Shown: in pieces, positions 1-7,600 of the stretch
Numbering within the stretch: the first letter of the stretch is position 1
Layout of the letters: each line of letters starts with the position of its first letter
Source: an uncultured Clostridia bacterium
GTDB lineage: Bacteria; Bacillota; Clostridia; Christensenellales; UBA1242
Direction of reading: 5' to 3'
Assembly: GCA_944384475.1 (NCBI GenBank)
Contig: CALWTN010000015.1
Coordinates: 1-10,428, forward strand
Length of the DNA stretch: 10,428 nt
Program-made: the position numbers and the translations under genes
The notes under the pieces: generated by a model
The model's database searches: none
Told to the model about the DNA's origin: nothing
The model's input: the letters and a program-made list of their open reading frames with translations, nothing else

Positions 1-1288
1 TTGAGTTGTCTTCGCCAGGTAAAAGCATCCTGCCAAGCCAGCTTCTGATAAAGGTTTCGTTTTCGTCCTTAGAAAATTGCCTTAGCCAGTCGACAATTGA
101 AAGCGTGCAGCCTTCAAAATATTCGCGGTTATCCTGCGGCAGATAGGAGACAGAAATTGTTTTTCCAAAGTGAATTGTGCCGCTGTCGGGTTGTTCTTTT
201 CCAACCAAAATATTAAATAATGTTGTGATAATTTGACTATTTTTTGCAAAAAAAGCGATTTTTTGGTCTTTTTCTACGTTAAAAGTTAAATTATTAAACA
301 TTCCTTTTTTTGTCAGATTTTCAACTTTTAAAATTTCTTTTCCAATTTCTTGCTCAAACTTAAAGTCGATGTAAGGATATTTTCTAGACGATGGTTTGAT
401 GTCTTCAATCGTAAGGCGCTCAAGCTCTTTCTTTCTGCTGGTGGCTTGTCTAGACTTAGATGCGTTTGCGGCAAATCGAGCGATAAACTCTTTAAGTTCT
501 TTTGCACGCTGCTCAGCCTTTTTATTTTGGTCTTTAAGCTGTTTTGCAATAAGTTGACTGGATTGATACCAAAAGTCGTAATTGCCGATAAACATATTTA
601 TTTGTCCAAAGTCCACATCGCAGATGTGAGTGCAAACCTTGTTTAAAAAGTGTCGGTTGTGCGAAACGATGATAACAATGTTTTCAAAATCAAGCAAAAA
701 GTTTTCAAGCCAAACTGCTGTTTTAAAGTCTAAGTTGTTGGTTGGCTCGTCAAGCACCAAAATGTCCGGGTTGCCAAAAAGAGCCTGTGCAAGCAGCACT
801 TTAACCTTTATTTTAGGGTCGGTGTCTTTCATAAGCGCATAATAATGCTCTTCGCCCACGCCTAAACCTTGCAGCAGGTTTTTTGCGTCACTTTCTGCCT
901 CCCAGCCGCCCAGTTCGGCGAATTCGGTTTCAAGTTCGCCCGCCAAAATGCCGTCCTCTTCGCTGAAATCTGCCTTGGCGTATAATTCGTCTTTTTGCTT
1001 TTGAATTTCCATCAATCTTTTGTGGCCAAGCAAAACGGTGTCAAGCACCGTCTGATCGTCAAAAGCGTTTTGGTTTTGTTGAAGCACGCTCATCCTTTCA
1101 CCGGGCGAGATAAAAACATCACCAGTGTTAGGCTCAATTTCGCCAGTTAAAATTTTTAAGAAGGTGGATTTTCCTGCGCCGTTTGCACCGATGATGCCGT
1201 AGCAGTTGCCCTTGGTGAACTTTAAGTTGACCTCTTTGTAAAGCGTTCTGCCTCCAAACGCCAGAGAAACATTATTTACTTGAATCAT
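1..1288 (-). CDS. ABC-F family ATPase, YbiT/YkpA type (3' end beyond window)
   Basis: Partial soluble twin-cassette ATPase, 429 residues visible; relatives run to about 530-540, so roughly 100 C-terminal residues lie off the left edge. ABC-F proteins lack membrane domains and act on ribosomes (translation factors or antibiotic-resistance proteins). NBD1 has a good Walker A (GANGAGKS, residues 34-41), Q-loop glutamines at 70-71, Walker B with LDEP at 179-182 and switch His210. Its signature is not LSGGE but degenerate (about 154-163, before VLLAQALFGNP). Residues about 245-305 form the charged helical linker, with SANASKSRQATSR-like text (here AANASKSRQATSR, 273-285) that I recall from E. coli YbiT. 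NBD2 starts near 320; its P-loop is degenerate (AKNSQIITT, 348-356, no lysine). The NBD2 signature, Walker B and switch His are outside the window. The start is ATG at 1288, with AAGGAAG 5 nt upstream and an in-frame TAA at 1303-1301, so no earlier start exists. Family call is firm; the exact subfamily and any resistance role are not. Confidence 0.95.
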   Translation of the reverse strand, partial: MIQVNNVSLAFGGRTLYKEVNLKFTKGNCYGIIGANGAGKSTFLKILTGEIEPNTGDVFISPGERMSVLQQNQNAFDDQTVLDTVLLGHKRLMEIQKQKDELYAKADFSEEDGILAGELETEFAELGGWEAESDAKNLLQGLGVGEEHYYALMKDTDPKIKVKVLLAQALFGNPDILVLDEPTNNLDFKTAVWLENFLLDFENIVIIVSHNRHFLNKVCTHICDVDFGQINMFIGNYDFWYQSSQLIAKQLKDQNKKAEQRAKELKEFIARFAANASKSRQATSRKKELERLTIEDIKPSSRKYPYIDFKFEQEIGKEILKVENLTKKGMFNNLTFNVEKDQKIAFFAKNSQIITTLFNILVGKEQPDSGTIHFGKTISVSYLPQDNREYFEGCTLSIVDWLRQFSKDENETFIRSWLGRMLLPGEDNS

Positions 1289-1293
1289 ATTTT

Positions 1294-1300
1294 CTTCCTT
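1294..1300 (-). promoter_or_regulatory. Ribosome binding site of the ABC-F gene
   Basis: AAGGAAG on the minus strand, separated by 5 nt from the ATG at 1288. Together with the in-frame TAA at 1303-1301 it fixes the start codon. Confidence 0.85.
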
Positions 1301-1314
1301 TTAACAACATTAAA

Positions 1315-1343
1315 ATTATAAAGAAAAAAAATATTTAAGTCAA
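1315..1343 (-). promoter_or_regulatory. Sigma-70/sigma-A type promoter of the ABC-F gene
   Basis: Read on the minus strand, TTGACT (1343-1338) and TATAAT (1320-1315) are separated by exactly 17 bp, an 11 of 12 match to the housekeeping consensus. Transcription would start near 1308, leaving a leader of about 20 nt that contains little beyond the ribosome binding site. There is thus no room for a long attenuator leader of the sort that controls several ABC-F resistance genes; expression is probably constitutive. In such an AT-rich region a TATAAT alone means little, but the paired -35, the spacing and the distance to the gene make this convincing. Confidence 0.8.
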
Positions 1344-1352
1344 TAATAAATT

Positions 1353-1398
1353 AAAAAATTATAAAAAATTGCAAAAAAATTAAAAAATATGTGAAAAA
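1353..1398. promoter_or_regulatory. Phased A-tracts, likely curved DNA / UP-like element
   Basis: Five A-runs of 5-7 bases lie at 1353-1358, 1363-1368, 1373-1379, 1382-1387 and 1394-1398. Their centres are 10, 10.5, 8.5 and 11.5 bp apart, close to one helical turn each. A-tracts repeated in phase with the helix bend DNA, and AT-rich DNA just upstream of a -35 can bind the alpha subunit of RNA polymerase. The array begins about 10 bp upstream of the minus-strand -35 hexamer, where such an element would act. An alternative is chance phasing in a region of about 16% G+C. Confidence 0.5.
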
Positions 1399-1478
1399 TG
1401 CTTAATTATTGTTATTTTAGCAAAAATTAATTTAAAAAGTTGCAACATTTTATAGCGTTTTAAAACTAGGCGTAAAAA

Positions 1479-1496
1479 ATAAAAAGTTGTTTTTAT
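1479..1496. repeat. Small AT-only inverted repeat
   Basis: ATAAAAA and TTTTTAT, perfect 7-bp arms, flank a GTTG loop. All pairs are A-T, so an RNA hairpin would be weak. It could be a protein-binding palindrome, but chance occurrence is quite possible in this base composition. Confidence 0.25.
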
Positions 1497-1549
1497 AAAT
1501 ATATAAATATATTTAAAATCAAAAAAAATAAAAAATGCAATATTTTTGC

Positions 1550-1599
1550 TTTGCAAAACTTGTCAAAAAAAGTATAATTAAATTAGATTATTTTGCAAA
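1550..1599. repeat. Paired TTTGCAAA palindromes around the plus-strand -10 box
   Basis: The 8-bp perfect palindrome TTTGCAAA occurs at 1550-1557 and again at 1592-1599, 42 bp apart start to start, or about four helical turns. The first overlaps the candidate -35 and is also part of a 6-bp-arm inverted repeat (TTTTGC-TTT-GCAAAA, 1544-1558). The second lies just after the predicted transcription start. A dimeric regulator bound at both could block or loop the promoter of the giant gene. This is inferred from position only; no regulator is encoded in the window. Confidence 0.35.
1551..1578 (+). promoter_or_regulatory. Candidate promoter of the giant surface-protein gene
   Basis: A perfect TATAAT lies at 1573-1578. 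The best -35 is TTGCAA at 1551-1556 (4 of 6, spacing 16); there is no TG extension before the -10. Transcription would start near 1585, giving a leader of about 42 nt. The weak -35 suggests a less active or activator-dependent promoter than the one driving the ABC-F gene. The -10 call is fairly good, the -35 is weak. Confidence 0.5.
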
Positions 1600-1610
1600 G
1601 AATATTCTTA

Positions 1611-1617
1611 AAAGGGG
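1611..1617 (+). promoter_or_regulatory. Ribosome binding site of the giant gene
   Basis: AAAGGGG lies 9 nt before the ATG at 1627. An in-frame TAA at 1609-1611 directly upstream excludes any earlier start, so the ATG is well fixed. A second purine patch (AAAGGA, 1619-1624) sits too close to the start to be the main site. Confidence 0.75.
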
Positions 1618-1626
1618 CAAAGGATA

Positions 1627-4600
1627 ATGAAGCTTAAAGCACCAAAAACTTGGCAACTTATTGTGATATTGGTTGTCGTTTTCATTTTAGCAATAGGGGG
1701 CAGTTTTCTGGCTGTCTATTTGACCACGGGCTTTAAGCCTAAGCAGGTTTACCCACAAGAGATTGTTGTGGAAGACTTGCAACAAAATTATCACACACAA
1801 AACTCACAATATGAAGTTGCGAGTGATTTTAAATTGATGATCAAATCTCCAACCGAAGAAGTAACCGAAAAGGGCATCACTTTCAGTTTTAAGCAGGGCG
1901 TTTCAGTGACAAGAACAGATGACGGCAAAATTTCAGACGGCATCATCATTGTTCCAGAAAACGTATCTTTGGACGAGGAGTTTACAGTTGAGCTTGTTCA
2001 AGCAAGTTATTTTGACAAATCGGGTCAGACTTTTCTTTCAAATGCGGGAGGCATTTCAGAGCTTGTTATAACCACGCAAAACAAACGGCTCTCTTCAAGC
2101 TCTATAAAAATTGCGGTAGACGTGCCAGTGCGTGAAATTACTTTGTCTTTAAAAGACGCAACAACGGGCGCAGATTTAGGCGCAGAGGGAGAAGAAAACA
2201 AGATTGCAGAAAACACCAACTTTGTTGTGGAAACAACCTTCTATCCTCAGGCAAGCAGATGGCTGTTTAGTGACGACAAAAACTCTAACGTCACCGAAAA
2301 ACGTGAAAAACAAGTTTTCTTTAACTTAGAAAACTCAGAAAGTGTTGTCTTTGAGTATAACGGCGGAGATGTTTATTTCTCTGCTGGCAGCGAAACTTCC
2401 AGCGACAACATAATCAAGGCTTACGGCTTTAACAACGCAAAGCAACAACTTTCCTTTTTCGAAAGCAACAGCCAGATTGCAGGAATTCCACTTTACAGCG
2501 AAGCAATTAGGGTGCTTTCAACAGACGAGAGTGCTGTTAAATCGCAGATAGAGGTTAACGTTGTCGAGGCAAATGTAGGCTCATTTGAAATTAGAGACAC
2601 CTCAACTTTGCAATGGGAAATCACAACAAACAAACTGTTCAGGCTTTCGGCTGGAACAAGTGCGCTTTCAGATAAGGACATCAACATTAACATAAGCGAC
2701 ATTCATGCAAACGACCTTTCGGGCATGATAAAGAACGTGGGGTTAAGAATCTCTTCAGTTAAGAACAAAGAGACTCAAGACGCTGTGGATTTAAGCCTTG
2801 TGATGGTTAAGGGCGGAGAGAGTGTTTTGGTTGGCGAAAATGAATATGTGCTGATCAACTCTCAAGTTAAAGACTTAAAACATGCATATTGGGAAATTTC
2901 AACCAACGGCGAGTATCAAATTGTCGCAGAGGTTGTGCTTATAGTTGAAAATGAAAATGGCGAAAAAGAAATTTTTGTAGACAAAGAATCTTCTACTCCT
3001 GTGGTTCATCAAGTTTATTTCACATCAGTGGAAAAGCAAGACGAGCCTGTTTATTGGCAAGAAGGGCTTGAGGAGACGGGCATTTCTATAACAATCATCT
3101 ATGACAACGCAGGAAATGTTATTCCTTCACAATATAAAGATGATTTAAGTGCTATATCTTTTGTTCCGGCAGAAAACACCTATCAAAAGAAAGTTTTCTT
3201 TGCTTATTATGACGGAGCTTTGGCAGAAGGCACACTTGCTGATTACATAGCAGTAACCAGTGAAGGATATGGCAGCTACACCATTGGCGAAGAGGCAAAA
3301 ACATTGTGGCCGCTGATGGGAAGTGAGCTGGTTGTAAAAGATGCGCTTGATTTTAATATTATCTTTGCCTCTGTCAGGACGGATGCATACGGCAACGCCA
3401 TAATGACAGCCGATGGAAAATATCAGCTTATTGAGATTTCTAAACCAATCGCCGTTTCTGCAAAAAAGACATTGCAGGGCTTTGAAAGCGCCGATTTGCA
3501 AATTGGCGGTGAGTATTTGGTGGAGGGCGCTGACGTTTTTGCAATCCCAACGGGAACAAACGAAGCCTTTACTCTTAACCTAAAATTAAAATCGGGCGAT
3601 GGAGAGATATTCAAAGAGGAATACAACAATGGCAGAGTAAGTTTTTATGCAACAGAAGATGCTGACGGAAAAATTATAAGAGACGACATCTTCATTTTCG
3701 GCGAGCCTAACGTTACGGGCGATCAAGTCAGCGTTGTTGTAGATATAAATGACAAGACCATTGAAGAAAGGCTTGGGCAAGATTTTTACGTTTACATTTC
3801 CTACAACAATTCAATATCCGTTAACACTTGGCGTGCAGAGCCGACAGGTTGCGATTATTATGCCGCTGTAAAAATTTACACACAAACACCTAACCAGATT
3901 ATAAATGAAGATTTAGCAGGGCAAACTTTTAATGTAGAGCAAGTTTTGCAAAGCGATGGAAATGGAAAACTTACAATCACTGGCGGCAAACTTACAGCGC
4001 CGATTAGTGATGTTGACGATTTTAACAAATTGATCAACGGAGATGAAGCTTCTGGCAAGGCAGGCACAAAAGTGCTTGATCAATATGGAAGAGAGTTTTC
4101 TTACAGCTACAACATTTTGTCAAGCAATGCGGAAGCTGTTGGCGTAACCTCTTTGGGGGGCAACAAGCAAGGCCTTGCTTTTGGAAACGGCAATGTGGAT
4201 GGCGTTGTAATCACCGTTTCGGCTGCAAGTGTTAACTATACTTTCACAATAAACGCAAAAAGCGTGGGGATTGTAAAAATCACCGTGAATGACGAAGATC
4301 AGCACAACACCGCCAACGTTTCTTACTCTGTGCTTGGCAAGAAGAACACAGAAGGCTCTTTATTACTAAAAGAAATCGTTAAAGTGTATGTTCAAGGCGA
4401 GGGCGGCAACGAGGTTGAGTATGATCCAGCCGCATACACATTCCGCATTTCTGAAGCATTCATTTCATCAGTGGATGCATCTCTTTGGGATATGTTTTCG
4501 ATAAACAATGGAGCAGCAAATTATCAAGATAGAAACTTGAATGAAATAGCAATACTGCAAAACTTTGGGCAAGACATAACCATACCTTTTGTGGCGTCCA

Positions 4601-7600
4601 ATACAAGCGGCTCGCTTAACTTCACATTTAACTTGAAAATAGAAAAATATTTAACAGACGGCGACAATAATTTTAATAGTGTTAATTATCAAATCAAAGA
4701 CGTTGTCAGCGGGGTGAGAGAAAGCGACAAACCATCAAACGCTCAGCCAAACGAAGTGCTTGTTTATGCAGGCTATAGAATCAACCTAAACGATGTTTTA
4801 AAGGTTGTTGTTGCAGATGATGCGTCTAATTTTAGTTGGGGCGGCATTGATAAGTATCAAGGATATGGTGATTCAGCCTACATATTAAAGGAATGGGCGA
4901 ACACAGAACTTGGCGGCAGTGAAATTGGAAAAATTGAAACTTTAAGCGGCGCAGAGGAAGGCTATAATGGGATTGTAGGCACGTATATTACCTTTAATGA
5001 TGTTTATCAGCCGGTAAGAAAAACTTTCAGATTATATACATATTTTGACGGAGAAGGCAAAGGCAACACTTATGCTTATTACAGAGAGGTTACTGTTTAC
5101 ATTTTGCCTAACTTTGAAATAATTCCTGCTGGGGGTGCTGAAGCGGCAACATTAAGCCTTGCAGATGTTTTAGATTCACAAGACGAAAAAACATTTGCCA
5201 ACTATTTTGACTTTGCTAGAATAACAGAAAACAATCAAAGTTTAAATCAAAGCAAACAAAACACAACGCTTGACGATTCAGTGTTCACGGATATCAGAGT
5301 TTACAACAGCAACGACAACAAAAGCCAGTCCAACCTAAATAAAACGATTGCTTTTGAAGGCGAGGAGCTTTTCTTGCGATTTAAAGAAATTGCGTTAAGC
5401 TTGAATTACAACGAATGGTCTCGAGATGTTTATGTGGTGGCTTATTACGACAACGAAGAAGTGGCTGAATGCAAACTTACGCTTGATCCAGGTGTTGATA
5501 GAGAGGCTTTGGTTGAAAAAGGGGCAGGAGATTGGCTTGCAAACACAGTGATTTATGACGGCATAGAAATGATAATGATTGCCGAAAACGAATTGGTGTT
5601 TACAAAAACAACTGTTAATGGATTAACTGCCAGAGTTTCTTCAAGCGGCACCAGCGCTTATTCAATTTACGGCACTGGAAACGAACAAACGATTAGTTTT
5701 AGAATAGATCAAACTTATCAGGCAGGCGAGGATTATTATATTTCAATCTATTTAAGCGGTGTGGTTAGAGGAGAAGGCTCGGTTGAAGACAGAACAAAGG
5801 ATATTGTTACAATCAAATGGCCTATGTTCATGTCGGCAGTCGGAGACATCTTTGCCTCCTATCAAACAGAAGAAGACGACTTAAAAACCATCATTGACGG
5901 CTCGCACGCTGCAGATGAGATTGATGCAGGAAAAGAATATTTGCTTATTGCTCCAGACACTATAAAGGGCAAGGCTTATTTAATAAGCAACGATGGAAAT
6001 ATATATTTGCTTAAAAATGACAATGTTATCTCTGGTGGCACACAAAACGGGATTACTTTAAACGACCTCTCATACACAGTCACTGTGTCGGACGATGGCA
6101 AAAGCATTGTCTCGTTGCGGCCACAAGCGGAAGGCTCTTCAATTTCGATAGGCGCTTCGGTTAGAGGTGTGTTTGTCGTTGACGGCAAAACCTATTATGT
6201 AAAAGACATCTATGAAGATGAAGAAAATGAAGATAAATTTATTGTTGAATTATATCAAGTAAGTCTTTTCAGTGACAGTGAAAAAGAAGGCTACAGCCTA
6301 ACAAAAGGCACGTTTGGTTGGGAATTTACAATGTTTGCGGGCAAGGATGTTTTGCTTGGTTTTAACGCCAAAACTCTTGCAGAAAAAAGAATTACGGTTG
6401 AGTTTGAAATGCCAAACGAATTTACAGATTTTATGGAAGTCACAACCAACACCAATATTCTCAGCATCAAAAACATCAGCAGCGCAGATAAAGCTGCAAT
6501 CAGCGCATACATATGGATTGTTCAAACCAGAGACGGCAACACAATAAGATACAAATATAACCTAAGCATAAAGCCAAACGGCGAAATTGCTCAGCCAGTT
6601 TATCCTTTTGGCGGCAACACCGAGGCAATCGATGTTGGCGCTGAGGAAGTTACGGTGGATTTATCGGCGGCAATGGGCGCTGACACTCAGCACAACGGCG
6701 AGAAAAGAATCTCCGATGAATTTAAATATTATAATGATGATGGCGGGGTTAAACCTGCTGGCGAGGCAACCTTAACCATTAAGCAAGCGATGATTGGCGA
6801 TCAAGTTCTCACAATCAGCAAAGACGGGTTCAGCGTGACAGATGCAAGGTTTAACATTTCGCTTGACGGCATGGAAGTGACATTCAAAAATCTTTCTAAT
6901 GCAGAAAATGTAAGCGTAACCTTATTGCGTTCATATAAAGATGTTTACAACGGCGACATTGAATATAACTTCTCTATAAACGCACAAAATATTGAATATT
7001 ATGTTCAATATACTGGTTTAACAGAAGACGTTTGGAAACTCAACTCTGGCGACATATCGGCACTGACAGTCACAACTATGCAGCGCAACGAGACTGGGGC
7101 ATCCAGCAACGTAGACGTAACCAAAGTTGAAACCATCATGACGCATGATTTTGCAAAGGCAGAGACATGGGATGGCGAAGAAGAAACAGCAACAGATGCT
7201 TCTAAGTATTACATTTACTATGATTATAAAAACACATCAGGCAACAACTTAAAAATCAAAACTCCAGCCTTTATTTCAAACGACACAACCTATCACATCT
7301 ATTTTTCAGTTGAAGGCAAGGTGATAGCATCGCTCAACGTATTTGTTCCAGCGACAGTGGTAGCGACACAAAAGGGAGAAAATGCAACAGGAGAAGAAGG
7401 AGGAGAAGTAGGTTCAAACGTTCTATACGCAGGTAAAACATACAGTTGGGATAAAATGGTTGACCTCGTCGCAGACGAAGGAAAAACTCTGACAGTAGAC
7501 TCGATTGAAATAAGCGGCGATGGAAAAGAATATGCACAAGGCACGACAGAAGAAGGTAAAAAAGGCATTCTGTTTGAAAGTGCGATGGCTGATCAAGAAG

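Larger units (their letters stand above)
1289..1626. other. Divergent AT-rich intergenic control region
   Basis: 338 bp between two start codons that point away from each other, with 54 G or C by my count (about 16%). It contains promoter elements for both genes, phased A-tracts and short palindromes. I see no open reading frame with a credible ribosome binding site, no tRNA or other structured RNA, and no GC-rich terminator hairpin, as expected since no gene ends here. The part from about 1400 to 1540 holds nothing else I can name. Confidence 0.85.

Noticed and set aside
350..646. Plus-strand open reading frame of 98 codons
   Set aside because: It overlaps, antisense, the conserved linker and NBD2 start of the ABC-F gene, whose motifs prove the minus-strand frame is the real one.
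1544..1558. Rho-independent terminator (TTTTGC-TTT-GCAAAA hairpin)
   Set aside because: The stem is short and AT-rich, no U-tract follows, and no gene ends in this divergent region.
3094..3434. RHS/YD-repeat-like strings (YDNAGNVI and DAYGNAIMTADG) in the giant protein
   Set aside because: Only two isolated matches appear, without the regular ~20-residue spacing of RHS repeats; they are better explained as beta-turns between strands.
3145..3501. Minus-strand open reading frame of 118 codons
   Set aside because: Antisense shadow inside the giant gene. It has no domain pattern and no promoter or ribosome binding site that I can see, and the sense frame is clearly coding.
3652..3687. EF-hand or dockerin-like calcium loop (TEDADGKIIRDD)
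   Set aside because: The first position is Thr instead of Asp, there is no paired second loop nearby, and the stretch fits a beta-hairpin turn.
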